DNA of 64,000 nucleotides. Source: Halisarca cf. caerulea (Eukaryota > Porifera > Demospongiae > Chondrillida > Halisarcidae). How positions within the stretch are numbered: position 1 is the stretch's first letter; every line of letters starts with the position of its first letter. The position numbers and the translations under genes were made by a program. The notes beneath the pieces were generated by a model. It saw only the letters and a list, made by a program, of their open reading frames with translations, searched no databases and was not told the DNA's origin. The stretch lies in assembly GCA_963170055.1 (NCBI GenBank), contig CAUJGJ010000387.1:77501-141500 (forward strand), written 5' to 3'. Positions 15,701 through 30,700 of this stretch are shown here, piece after piece.

Positions 15701-18700
15701 ACATTTATACGTATGTGTTTTGCCCTCTCTATAGCTTATTTCAAGAGATGTGTAAACCTCTTCCTGCTTTGGATCGTTCTGATGAAGTATGTCACAATGT
15801 GATCTATACAGTTTTTGTTGCAGGCTTATAATTCCTATAAACAATTTGTTACTGTTCTACTATTGAGTATATGTTTGTATTGTTGTATTACAGGTCCAAG
15901 CTGGGATACTTACTTCTTGTGCTGAGGGTAATCTAGAAGCATTGAGATATTTTGCTTTGGAATCGTCACAAATCATTCCTCTGGTGATGAATAAGGTAAC
16001 CACTGGGGCATCTTTAATTTTAAATAATATCATAATTTGACTCTATTGTATGTAAACTATTCAAAGGTTTACAGGTACCATATTTGACCTAATAGGTCTG
16101 AGTATTTACTTCTCTCCTGACACTTTTAACTCAGCCATTCTGTGAGCAGGGCTTTATATATTCTGAATCCACATGTACCCCTTTCCGTTTGTTTATACTT
16201 CTCCTTCTTGCGTCTCCTCCCTATTCCAACAGCTGATGGTAGATCCAATCTACCTCTCTCACAATTTCTCAGAGTACAGGATTCCAATCAAGTATGTCCT
16301 CTTCTGGTTTTCCCTGGGTAGCTGCCAGTATACATTCAGTGGTACCAGAATCCTCGTGTACGATGCATCCCTGCAGTACATACGTCTGAGGTGGTGATGT
16401 TGGGACCCCTGCCCTCAGTACCCCCAAGAATAGCTTGGGTAGTGGGCTGACAACTCTCTTTGTCAGATTCCTTAGATGTAGCTATTGAACCATCTATATA
16501 TTGACACTTATGCCGTCTGATGCATCTACAAGTAGTGTACAAGTTTCATTGCCCACATGTATTGTGTGTGGTGGGGTACTCCGGATAGTGTGATCTTGAT
16601 GTACCAATGGAAAAGCATCTTTGCACATCCTTTACTTGGATTGTCAGAGCTGATTTGTTAGATTTCCATGAGTGGGTGATCCTTTTCTCTGGTCCAGGTA
16701 ATCCTACTTTTGTTGGGCAATAACAACTGATGTTGTTGCCCTTAAAATCAGATGGTTTCAACTGGTGTCAGCACCTTATTAAGGGACACCCTACAGCATG
16801 GAGCACAAAGATTTGAAATGGGGTGGATTGGCCAGAATAAGTTCTCTTCTGTGCTCTCCAATAGGATTACAGTCATCTTTAACACTCTTTGGTCTTTGTT
16901 TCCTTATGATGTACCTACGTACGTATACGCTGCTATAGAGGGATTAGCCCAACAAAAAATGTTAACTGTTTCATAATGCCCTACATGTCTTGCGGGCAGG
17001 CTGGGAGAGGACCCCCGGTGGGAGTTGTCTTTACCATTCCAATGAAGATGGAACTACAGTTACCAAACCTGCTAATATTGCCTTTGTGTCAATGTATAGT
17101 GTTTTTGATGAATACAGGACTGTGTAACTGCTGTGGGCTTGTAGTGGACATACTTAAGGCCTTTGTGCATGTAACTTGTATTTACCGCTTTCTGTGTTTA
17201 ATTAATTGTACTTTTACACGCATGGGCAGAACGATCTACCACGTGTGTCCCCTGTCCACCTGTCTTGTCATGTCTCGTGCTGGTTATGTTATTCGATTAA
17301 CTATAACTAATGGTTACGGTTCCCCTTTTGAACCTCGCATCAACCATAGGCTACAAGAATAGAATGTGATAAATGAATTGGGTGAAAATATATACCTGCA
17401 TAGTGGGGTAGCCAGCATTGACAATGCCACAGAGAAAGCACTGACGTTAGACTTCTGCTGTAGATGGCTAGATACTCTTGACAATGTTGTCTTCCCCGGT
17501 GATGAAGTGTAAGAATGGAATGTCTACATATGACCATTTATACCTTTCCTACGTGTGTTAGATATACATAGTCTTTGGCATTGTCCCTCGTCAGTCTGGC
17601 TGTGTTTTATATAGTTAGTGTTTGCAGTTCCCTACATGGAAGCCGGGGACTGTATACTGCTGATTAGTATCAGGTCGGTCGTTATATAGGTATGGAGCAG
17701 TGCTGATCTCCAATAGTGGTTGATGATTGATTTATTATAATCATTCCTTTCATTCTAAAACAATTTATACTGAAGCCGAGGTAGCCATTCCATATTACCT
17801 GACATTGCATTAGGAAAATTGATTCAGTAGCAAAAAGAATGTTCTCTGACCTTGAAGGGCCTGAGATGCATGGATTGATAGCTTTGCATGCGTTTAGGTA
17901 CATGGTGCATGTGTGCCATATGCACTGAAATGTTTGTGGATGAAACACTTTTGACTAAGTGATAGTCACGATTTGGTATTTCTTTGGGATTCCACTTTGA
18001 TCCTACCTTTTATTGTTGTTTATTGATATAATATTGAATTTCCTCTTTGTGGGCAAAAGCCATAAGAGAACGAAGTAGAGGCACTACTGTTCAGTCACTG
18101 CATAAGAGCCTGAATTATTTTTTTTCAGGCTATATACATATATAAATTTTTGTGGATGGCTCCCAATCTGCGAAAACCATGTAAGAACAACCCCGTGCAC
18201 AAGAATGTCAGTGAATAACAATAATGAACATTTTTTGACTAGTATTGTATTTATTTTGTGTTGTTTTTCAGTATGGTTGGACTGCTGTGCATTTTGCTGC
18301 CTACAATGGACACTTGAATGTCTTAAAGGAATTGTTGGATACCTACCATTGTGATCCCAATGTGAAAGGAAAGGTGAGGTTGCATGACAGAATTACAAAA
18401 GTACATCATGACATTCAGTACAACCCTGGGTATTTATAACTGCCTGTGTTTGGTTCAGATTGTAGTTGTTGTTTGTTTGCAATGTCATCTCTTTGCGGCT
18501 TTTTTGTATTGTGTCATTTTCAAATTATGGGACCACAGAATATGGAGAGAAGGCAATCTTGGCGACATCACACCTATGTTAAATGCAAAATGTCATGAAA
18601 ATGGCTGTTTTATTGAGGTCAAAGGAGAAGTTGCTTGGGTGGACCTGTAGATGCCTTCGAATCATACTCAATACTACTTCGGAATCTATTAAATCTTTAT

Positions 18701-21700
18701 AATATAATGCAGTTTGTGCATGAAAATGTCGCTGTCACAATTTGTGCATTTATGCCAAATTTTGGCTGTTGAATGGTGAAAAAATAAATTCAGGCTTCTC
18801 AGTTATAACTTACTATAGAAGCTTTTAACCTATACCCCATATTTACTCAATAATGTCTTTCATGATTGTTTCAAAATGGGTTGCAGCCTGGAAATTTGCT
18901 ATTAAAAGCCAAAGTATAGACTAAAAATGGTCCTGGTAAACAATCTATACCTTGCAGAAAAGTGTTTCAAACACCATATTGCAGGTCATATGTTATGCCA
19001 TGTATCATATAAAAATGAAATGTCATGGAAAGTGGCCATTTTATTTTATATCATAGTAGACGGAATTGGAAGGTTCACCATGCAAATTCTCTGTTTGACC
19101 AATTTCTGGATTTGTTTTTGGCTTTAGCCAGTAAGTGACATTAATCACTGCGTTAATTGTATTTTGGTAATTTTGTATTAATTGATTTGGACAATTGTAC
19201 AGCTGTTACAAATTGCTGATATTGCTTTCAAGCAATGCAGCATCACTTTCCTACACTTTAGCAGTGATTCTTGTGTTTGAGAGATATTCTAATATAGTGC
19301 TCACTTACAGCAGTGCTGATTATTTTTGAACTAGTTTTCTTTCTTGAATATGTATGGTATTCATTCAATTATGTGGACGATGTAGCATATTTTCCAAAAA
19401 ACATATTCTAGGAGAAAACTGCAGTAAGCTTACCTCATTTTAGTTACTTCAATTTTATTTAATTTATTCTATATCAAAGGAAACATAGACACTGTGATGA
19501 AAAATATTGTCTTTTTATGATGCTTTATTCAACATCGCATGAAATGTTACAGTATAACTTTGTGATTGATGTCATGTGCTTTCACACCACATCGTTACTT
19601 ATTGTGATGACATTGTTGACTATAAGGCCAGGGTGCACACATACAAATCCTCAGAAGCTTCAGATCGCTACGTATTCACACCCTGTCTTTTCTGTCTGCA
19701 GTACAAATGGACTCCAGTCATTGTGGCTGCTCAGGGTGGTCAATTGGATATAGTCAAATATCTGATAACTGAGAAGCAATGCTTTGCATCTGACTTGACA
19801 GAGGTGAGATGTTACTTTCATAGATCATTGACAATTTTCATTGTTGCTATATTTCAAGTAATCAAGAAATATCATTGACAAATGAAGGAATTGTAGTAAT
19901 GATAACTGCTTCTACTGATGTGTTGTTCAAGAGTCATTGTAGTGGACTAAGCTGGTAGTGATGCAGCTAAGGAAATTTCAAATGATAGAGTATCTACGTA
20001 TACATTGATTACCCTCATAATGTTATGCTCCTATACACTTCTTATTATCTATTATCATGACTATCTATTGATGTGCGTAGGCAGGCTTTGTAACTTCAAG
20101 TGTATCATTTTTCGCCGGGTTGATTTGTGCCTTATTCAGGACCAGTGGAAGGTGTTTGCAGTTGGGCAGGCCATTGCTAGATAGTGTATCATCATATATG
20201 TACTGTGCATGTACATATGATACATCACAAATTGCTTGCAGCTTCAGTTTTTGGCAATGTAGTATGATTTGTACTAAGCATAGATTTTCAATGTTTTTCC
20301 TATAAATAGCATTAAATTTTACTAACGGAGGTATGTTGGATTGACATGCCATGTAAGATACCTGGGAAGAACACTGGATACTGAGCTCTGTAAATGATGT
20401 TTATATTATTTCAGATAATGGCCCAGGGATTTATGGTATTATATAATGTAAGTATTTAATCGGATCCTCATGTAAGCCACTTTATAACTGAGATTTTTCT
20501 AAAACTTGTCTGAATATTGGTCTGGTCATGGCCTGACCAGCTGGACCAGTTTTGCTGGCCCTGTTATTTAGCAAGGCTAACAGAGCCAGTGCAGCTGGTG
20601 TGGCCAAGGCAGCATGCACCACGTTTTACTTACACCATGCACAGGGTAAAATCCACTGTTGTGCATGTGTGCAGATTGTGGGCAGTACTTGAATGTCATC
20701 AATTAGTGGCTGTTCTTGAAGTGTCATTGAGTGACTTTACATGACATTTGGAATTTCATGGGTCAACATGCAGAATGGGAAGAGATTGGGACTTTTGTGA
20801 TGTGGTGCCTATGTATACATTGAATATCACGACAAGGGCTGTTTTCCTTAGGTTGAAGAAAGAACTGTTTTGTTGCGGGTTAAATTGCTTGTGGTCATCT
20901 TACATTTTGTTTTCATCAGTCCAGAATTATATTAAAATTTCTGGAGATTGTCTGGGGAAAGTGTTATAGGCTGTAAACTAAAATACACAGAATATTTATA
21001 ATGGTTCTCAGTAAAACGGTAAATGGCTGCCAACTTTCAGTCTGGATAAATGAAATCACCGTTTCCAGAGAAGATGATGCTGAAATTTTGTTACATTTAA
21101 ATCTGTTTAGTAGCTAATGAAATATGTAAGGTATTTGAATAATATGCTTCTTATTAAATGTTATTGTGTTGTTAGAACTTTCTATTTGAAAAGAACCTGG
21201 TACTTTTCGTGCCCAAATCAGTGATAAATGGAAACAAATACAATATTTACTTTTGCTTACCTTCTTAAGCATTATGCAACAAACCTTCTCATAGCAGTAT
21301 GTTAATCTGAAAGTTGAACAAAAAAGAAAACAGTAAAGTGTTTTCCGGATAAACTGTTTTCTGTTTGCTTCTCAGAAAGCAGCCATGTTTAATAACACTT
21401 GTGATGCTGGAATGTGACATCATAAATGCCTGTATCTGTGTGCACATAACAACTTCTCTATTTTCTGTGATGTCCTCATTTTGTGTAAAGTACTTTACAG
21501 TTTGTGGTGGTGATGTTTATAAATTTGGTGTGTGCATGCCCCAAATCCCAAATGCCCTGTGCAGATTGATTCATTGTGAATGTACCCAAGACCATTGTTA
21601 CTATATAATATAGTCATTCTTAGCAGATCTTAGCAGCACAATGCCACACACATAGCATGTGTGATTGTGTACTGTAGTAGTTGGTTACTGATGTGGGAAT

Positions 21701-24700
21701 GTTGGTGACATGGAATAGGGGATTACTAATAGCATGAATACATTCCACATTGAGTGAAATACATGCACTATGATCACTACTGTCACTTTCTTTTGATAAG
21801 GATGGTAGGAATATCTTGACTGCTGCTGCAAGAAGTGGAAATGCCATGCTCATGAACTGGATCATGGATGTGTGCCAAATAGAGCCAGTTGTCACTAAGG
21901 TGAGTCTAATGTGACATTAGGTGTGTTCACACTAGAGATGGATCCATGCAGATCAAAGCATGTAGTCTCACACGGCATTTCTTGCCAAACTCATCTGTAT
22001 TGAATCGCTTGTTTCCACTCCAACTTCTCACCATAATACTAGAGCTTCTTGTACTTCTCAAGTTAATCTTCCACATTTGCGTACTTCCCTTGGCCGGAAA
22101 GCATTTAGTTTTGTTGGTGCATCTTTTTGGCGATCACTCCCAAACATCATCTGATGCTGTGCAGGCTTTTGGGTGTTCACAAAACTCTGTGAAAAGTGAT
22201 TTTTGAATGAGTAGCATATAATTTTTATACACCAATTAATGACCATTTTTCATTGACAATGGCTATTATAGCCCTCAAAACTGATTGAATTGTTTTTATT
22301 CTCTGATCCCTCTATCACTTTGCAGCTGCATCTTTTTAACCAAACTTTCTTATTTTTGGAATCTTTGTACTCCGTCCTCGTTTCTTTTTATGTTTTGCCC
22401 TTTGTCCCTTTTTTTTTTAAGAGTGCCACTTATAGAATATCCTACGCTACCTTGCAATAAGCGGTCATTTTTCATAAGTTATTTTGGCATGGACCTACAG
22501 TGGCGGTAGAACGTGTAAAGTTTAGGGGAGGGGGGTATGATGCGCGCAGCAATTGAATGCATATTATCCTTTGATACTGTTTGAGAGGTAACATCAATTT
22601 TTGTTGAATTGGTGCATATTGTATGATGTCATGGTAGACATAAGATTTATTAAATGTGGTTCTACCTTACAATTTGTAAAAAAATATATATTTTACAATT
22701 TTTGGGGGCATTTTCAGTATAAACTGTTAGTATTATTGCATAAGAATTTAGGGCCGCGACCACCTATAACCTATGACTTAACGCATTCCCATTTCATTGT
22801 TTGAACCACTCTTTGGCAAGGCATAAGCATTTTTCAACACATCCATTTTAGGCTATTTTATTTTTAGGCATACACATTCAGGGCTTCTGTTCAGTTACAA
22901 AGGGTAGTAAAAGACTTTGTGGCTTTATTGGATGACACCAACTTATGAACCCCATGAAAAAAACAGCTATTCTTTTTTTAATGTCTTGTATAGTACTGTA
23001 TATTATGACAATGTTTGTCTGACTCAGTGGCACTGACACAGTTTACTAATTCTAGGGCATGCACACCCCAAGTCCTTAACAGCTGTGGGTAGATATTAGT
23101 ACCCTGTGCACTGGCAGTGTGGATGCAGATCTGTGTGAACATGCCTAACTTAATAGTTGTGATTATCATTTGTGACTACTGTATGTTCAGATCATGGAAA
23201 TCTAAGCTGTAATGTACTCACTTGCAGTTTGGACAAAGTGTACTGTTTCCCATTGCCCGAAGTGGCAACATTGATATCTTTGACAGAATGGTTGAAAGGT
23301 TCGGACTTATCCCTGATGAATGGGATGCTGTAAGTTTATTGTGATAAAGTCTTGTCAATCAATTGAGTTGTAACAGGGTGCAGTATTCATTATCTTTGTT
23401 AAATTTTATATTTTAAATGTGTATTGTACGCATTGGTAGCACATACATGCTATAGTCATTTTGTGAGATTCACTAATTGTAAGTCCTTTGACGCTGAGGA
23501 AAATAGATGTAGCATGTACAGATTTGGATGATGATCGTGATCATGATCTACCTTATATCATCTAAAGTTTGCTAGGTGGCAAAATCATAGCTATTCGTCA
23601 TGTCCACCATATGTTGGACTAGTTGGACACCTCTTTCCGAAGATTGACAAATCCTTGGAGGGCATGACCAAACCTTAGAAGCCACAACGAAACCTACAAG
23701 TGTGGACAATAACTTAGAATGCGCTGTCAAACCTCTGTTGAATGGTGGATAAATTTGACTTTGAAATTCCTTTGGTTGTTCAAGGGTACCATGTGGAAAT
23801 GAAGGATTAAAATGCTTATACTAATGACTGTGTAAACCATCAAAAGGAACTGTCTGGAGTAGACAATGGATAATCTAACCGGAACAAACATGCACGCGGC
23901 GATACACTTTTAGCATGTGGCTGTACGTAGCACGTGTTGCAACACTGTTGAAGGCACTGGGCATAATTTTGGAAGTGATGATATCTTGAATGATACACTT
24001 TTCATCCATTTTTAGAAGCACTATATAAGAGTTTTTGCCAGTGATGAATCCTTAGAAGGATGGAATTTTAGAAGATATTGAACAGTATTCTAATATTTAC
24101 CAATTACCATTTTGGATGTAAAATTTGTGAAATAATATTTTAATTCTTTTCATCTTATTACAGTTACTGTTACTGTAGTTATAATAGCATTATATTTACC
24201 TTGCAGAGGAAGCTGTATAGGCCTATTACTTGTGCTGCAGAGTATGGCCACTTTTCTATGGTGAAGCATTTGTTCAACAAGTACAACTGTGACCTGAGGG
24301 TCAAAGACAAGGTGAGTAATGTTCAAAACGATGGCTATACAGTGGCGTTTAATGATTGATGTCCTGGCAAAATGTTTTCCTATTTTGTATGGTCAAGCAG
24401 ATGCAAATTGTGAATTTGGACATCTACTATAGAGATATAGTTCTTAGTGTATATCTATTGCAATATACAGTACCATCCATAGTCTGCTATATGCTGGTGT
24501 TTGGCTTTGACATTTTACACGTACTATAATGTCCTTTTTGACTATACTCTAGTGTATTAATTGTCATAGGATTGGTACGTATGTTATACGAAGTAAAAAG
24601 TACGTATGTGATTTTGACCGTTACTTTTGCAATTTTCTTGACATTCAGTATTGTGTGGTATCAGATACTAGTTACGGTATGCTTCTTGTTTGTGCAATCA

Positions 24701-27700
24701 TTGTTAAAGTAGCATACTAGCATAACTAAAAACATAGCATAACTTTCCAATGCTATGTTAACTTGTATTGTTCAAATTATGTTGCCAAATTATGTCGCCA
24801 AATGATGTGCCGAAGGGATACAGCTTGTTAATTACTTTACATGCCTCCTCATGGACTACATTTCCCTTGCCTTATGTAGGATGGCGAGACATTACTGCAT
24901 CGAGCAGCTGTTGGGGGAAATATTGAACTGGTTCACTGGCTTGTTCAGGAGCATGGCTTGGATGTGCATGAATGTGCAAAGGTATGTATCACTGTGTGCT
25001 GTTCAGTCTATCGTGCATAATTGCCCTACATTCTGTATTTTTATAGCTAATTTAGCGTTGTCCTCATATTTTATCAAATCACATCTATCTTACTCTATTG
25101 CAAATTTCCACAACTCAGAAACTTTGTGAATTGCTTTATTTTGGGGGAGGCAGAAATATTCTGATGCAAATTTCCTCTAATAGGATGCATCTTAGACTAG
25201 TGTACTTTTGTGCAAGCTGTCTGCTAGCTCTACCCCTCCTTCTAGCAAGATGTGTAGCTAATGCAATCGCGCATATACCATTATATGCTGTACAGGTATA
25301 CATAGGGATGATGTATTCATATATATTCAGTCTTTTCTATATGTGCCCCCATTGTTTATTGGGGGCATCAGCTCAAGTTGATTAGGAATAAAGTGTGATT
25401 GTATAGCTACACATTCTACTTGGGAGAGACATAACTAGTTAGCATCATGCATGACACTAATGGGTTGAGACCACTGTCACCAATCCCTTGACCCCCTCAA
25501 ATGGTTTCTGTTGGTATGTTATTTCAAGACTTACAAACATTCTGAACTCGATCAACACAGTACACAATGTTAGGAGTCATTCAAATCCACAGTTTATACT
25601 AAAAAACAAACTGTTGGACTACTGTCAGGAATGCCACAATTTCTTTGGGGCAAAATAAACTGGGGAGTATTGGTCCCCCCTACTTTTGTGACCTAGTTGG
25701 CCCCCTCGGCATAGCTTCAGGTACAACCTTATAAAGCGTGAAAAGCAAATTTACTCTTGGGAAGCATATCCCCAGACCACCCTAGCTAGTGTAATACTTA
25801 ATAGGATGGAAATTGACACCGGAGCGTAAGTATCAATATACTGTCATCCACAACCTATAAAGAGAAGTCCACTGCCCAATTGCTACAAGCATCACCAGTG
25901 AAACTGAGAACATATGCCGACAAACCTTCGCAAAATCTGGCCTGTCATCGATGAAAATGGACTGCACGCGATTGGACAGACCATTAGGTCTGTTAGGGAG
26001 GCATGAGGTGGCTGGATACTGCCCTGTCCTGGATAGTGAATTTCATTAAAAACTTTCCATGCATTAATTTGACCTACCTGTTAAACAGTAGTTCAAATCG
26101 ACTTAGTTTAGTTGTACAGCCAATGTATGCCAGCCTTATATAGTGCCAGTGCCACAAGGAATTGTCTTGCTAATGGAGCACCTGCAACCTTCCCCAATGA
26201 ATGTCACAGCTATATCAGGAAAGCAACCACTCATCATCCATTACTCTCAAGAGTCCTACAGCTCATCCAATAAGGTTGGGCCAATCATTATGAAGAGGAG
26301 GAGCTGAAACCATTCTGGCCACGCAAATTGGAGTTGTCAGTACAAGAGGGATGCTTGTTGTGGGGAAACATGGTGGTCATACCACCCTTCGTGCAGTCCA
26401 GTCTTTTGCTTGACCTGTATGCAGGACTCCCTGGAGTACCATGGATGAAATCCCTCACTAGGATGTATGTCTGATGGTCGGGGATAGACAAGGAGGTTGA
26501 AACTATAGTTCAAGGCTGTAAAGAATGTCAACATAGCTGTCCAGCACCGTGCTGGTACCATTGAACCCCTGGAGGTGGCATGGACATCCCTGGTCTTGAT
26601 TGCATTTGGGTTTTGCCGGTCCCTGTATGGAGAGTCAATTTCTGGTGGTTGTGGATGCTCACAGTAAGTGGAGAGATGTATACCATGCAAATGGCCTCAA
26701 GTTCATCATATACGTACGTACCTTGATTGAGAAGCTACATGTTCTGTTTACCAAATTATTGGTACAGGCCATGTATCACCATTTGTTAGTCAGAAGTTTG
26801 AGTTTTTATTGAAGGTGAATGGAATCAAGCATGTCACATCAGCTCCTTATCGTCCTGCATCTAACGGTCTTGAAGAATGGGCCATTCAGACTTTCAAGGC
26901 TGATCACTATAATTATATTGGATGAGTTGTCGCGTTTCTGGTTCACTTATCGCAATACTCCACACACAACTACAGGGGTATCCCTTGCAGAGATGTAATT
27001 GGTTGTCACCTAATGTCTCCACTTGATCTTATTATTTTAGCCATTTTGTCATTCCAAATGTTTGCATCTTCTATATATCCCTTTAGGATGGCTGGACTGC
27101 TCTTCATTATGCCTCAAGAGATGGACACCTCCACCTTGTCACAGAACTGATTGAGAAGATGAATGTTGATGTCTTTGCTACTCTGCCGGTATGCTGGTTG
27201 TATTACGTAACTCGTCTTGTTGTTGTTAGCTTACTTGGACACACAGCAATCCATATTGCCATAACTTGCTCACACACTCTCCTCAATTCATTTCTTGGAT
27301 TATAAATTCTCGTTTTGTCTGTCATGAAGTGATAATTGTGTGCGATTACCTTTAGTTGATCCACTTGTACAGAACCTTATTTATACCCCATTTAGACTAT
27401 CCCTATCAGCAGTTTTTTTATGGTCTGTCATCGTATGTACAACATACACTGTAAAGGACAGCATGGCATGTACTGTCTGCATTCTGTCAATCCTTAGATA
27501 CCCGAAAACCAGGATAGGAAACTGCAGAATTTATATACGTTATGATGTGCATATTACAATAATAATTGTTTGTTGTGAGGCGCATAGTGTGTTGCGTATG
27601 CATGGTCGTTACAAATTTTTTTCTTCTCGAATATGTCACTGTAGATCAGTGCTTAGACTAATTGTAGTGCCAATAGACTACAATGACCTGTTGCACCCAT

Positions 27701-30700
27701 TTGCACTACTGTATTTTCAAGGAAAGCAATAGGCAAAGCCTAGAAAAAATAAGTGAAACCTCTTGAAAGTTTGATGCGATTCGTGTGCACAGTTTCAAGA
27801 AAGAGATGCAATTTGAAAGGCCAAATTGCTTTCCTACTAACTAAGTAGTTAATATTGCACAGTATTAAAGACGTAACAATGTACTGTTAGAGCTTTAATC
27901 AAGCAAGATAGTCTTCTGAATCTTGCACGATCATACGTTTTGCTTACCCAAGCTCTATCGATAACATGGTCTGAATATTTCCATTCTTGCCAGGATACCT
28001 CAAAGACATACTTGTGCACCATAAGAACCCTATGTGCAAGCCTTGTATACCTCCATAGTTGTGTTATGGATTGCTTATTCCAGCATTCAGCAGGCACACT
28101 TAGATTTTACACGGGTGAGGCTTGGGTACATCATGAATATCATTGTCATCATCATAATATGAATCTAAGCGGTATGTGTACATAGTACTAATACTAAGAA
28201 TATTATACAAAAATGATGTAGTCGATGATGTCACAAATGCTTAATACACAGAATAGAATGGAAGTTTCCTGTTGTGGATATTCAGTATGTTCTGTAACAG
28301 TTAAAGAGGTGGCTGGGTTCTGGAGGTGTCTTTTAATAGAGGTTTCACTGTAACCACTTCACTATCACAATTTAAGTGCAAATACTTTGCGTAATGTTTT
28401 AAATATTCTGGTATTAATTGGATTGTGTTTGAATAGTTGAAATGAAATGAACTGCAAGTAAAGTTTGTTCGCTCTAGTTTGATCAATTTCAATCTTGTGC
28501 TTTTTGTTTTTTTTCATTGAATTTCCACATAGATTATACTTGTGTACTATCCTTGCAAATTACTTTAATCTCTTGTATACCCACAGGATGGTCTGAATGC
28601 CCTTCATCTTGCCGCCTGTGGTGGGCATTTAGATATTGTGAAACACCTTATTTCTAAGTTTGCAAACAGAAGCTTTGATTCTGACAATTATGATAGCAAC
28701 TGTCTACAGTGTGCTGCTCAGGAGGGTCATCTTGAAGTAGTACAGTACCTCATTGAAGAGTGTGGATTTGACCCTGGTGCTAGAAATACGGTAACTATTA
28801 TTTATTGCATGGCATACACTTTGTGCATCACCTACAGTATTTCTATCAGATTCTTCCCTCCTGACATTTTGGATACTTTATTATGACCTTTTTACAATAC
28901 AGTCACCCTCACTGACACAATAAGTTGCTGTGTATGAGCTATCCTATGTGTGATATACAAGCCTTCCAAATCTTAGTGTAATCTGTAGTGTGTACAGGAA
29001 ATACCTGAGATTCCAGCCCACTATTCTGAGTTATACTTATATGACGTCTCTTAGACCTTTACCAGCAAACACTACCATGAGCACCCACTTCTGTGCTATC
29101 TGTGCACATATTGCTGGATATGAGTCATAATAACGTATTACTGGATGAACAAGATCTCGAGTTTTTGGCTCAATTAGGGTCTTTAAATCAGATCTCACTG
29201 TTCTTTCTGTTATGCTCTGTTTACAATTCTGTCAAATACCATCAAAATGAAATTATGGCCTCATATGGAACATAATAAACAACTTATAGTACGTTTCTAC
29301 TTGTACAGAATTGTGGTTTGCACTTAGTCTATTTCTACTCCTACAAAAGGGGTTTAATTCAGAAGAGCCTTTATCTGAAACTACATTTATTTTTATTAAT
29401 TTTTGTTGTGAGTGCATAAAGTCCAAGTGCATGCACTGTACTAGCCTTTGTTGGTGGATTGTGAATTCAAGTGGGATGGTCACCCTCTGAATGTAATACT
29501 AGATAAAGCTGGTTGTAGCATATCATTTCCCTGTTCTTTTCTTTGAATATTGTTGAGACTTGTTTCCATCCACCTGAGGCCATTGTCAACAATCCCATGC
29601 AGTCTTCTCATTTACTGCTATGGTCAAAACATGCCCCCTTTTGGTTGAATCAGACCTCATGGAACTCTAACTCTCCTGTCAGTTTCTTCACCGGAAGACT
29701 CTACATTGCTAATGTCCATTTTTCTATCACCATTTAATAATGATGTGTAGAGTCCCATGCAGAATACCTTGTCGCTACCCTGTAAAGGACAGCAAGGCAT
29801 ATTATGTAGATCATGCCTACATGAATCCAATCCTACCTGAAACAGATACATACAGTACGTGACCATTTACAAATGTGTTTTAATTTAATGCATCACAAAT
29901 GTGCTGTTGACATGTGGTAGTGACTCTGTGCACTCAGTCTATAGTAGTTCACTGCTTATCCACTGGCACCACAAAACTGTCCGGTTAGGCGCCCTCACAA
30001 GACATCCACTGTGTGGTCCTCTTGGCCTCCAACCACTGAGCAGCGGTAATTGAGAAAATCATGTTGTATGACTTATGGTGAAATATTATCTGTATTATGC
30101 CAACAAATGCTAGGGCAATTACTCCTTTCAGTTGTTCTGTTACTGGATTGTAAATTCAAGATGGGTGGACGACCTTTGAACATAGTAACAAGATCACACT
30201 TTTTGCAGATGTAGCATACACTTTTCCTGCCCCTTTCTTCTAATAGTGTTGAACACACACACTCACACACACGTATGCATGCACACACGTGTGTGAGACT
30301 ACCTCAAGCAAAATCACGATTTCGTGTGTGCAGTATTCGTGCATGGTCTTACACATCTCGAGCACGAGTGTGAGCGTCTTAGCCATGCTTGTGAGAATGG
30401 AATTTGTCTATCATAAGTACCTAGGTGCATGGCTCTTGCAAGCATTCTCTTTGAAAAGCCCTCCACTCCAAACTAGGCAGTCATCATCCTGAGCCATAGC
30501 ATCATCTAAAAATGTGTACATGCAGGCGTGACTGACTTTTGTCTTGATTTGACTCTTTCTGTTCTCGACCATGCCTGCTGCGTGGCACTCGGCAATAGAA
30601 CTAACCACCATTTGATGCACATGGCTGCTCATCCTGAAATCATCTGAAGAGTCTGCCATTCATGCACAGTCTCCAAGGACAGTCTTATATGCGATCACTT

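Noticed and set aside
20510..20620. Imperfect CTGGTC/GACCAG palindrome cluster
   Set aside because: Short, interrupted self-complementarity without defined ends or a second copy.
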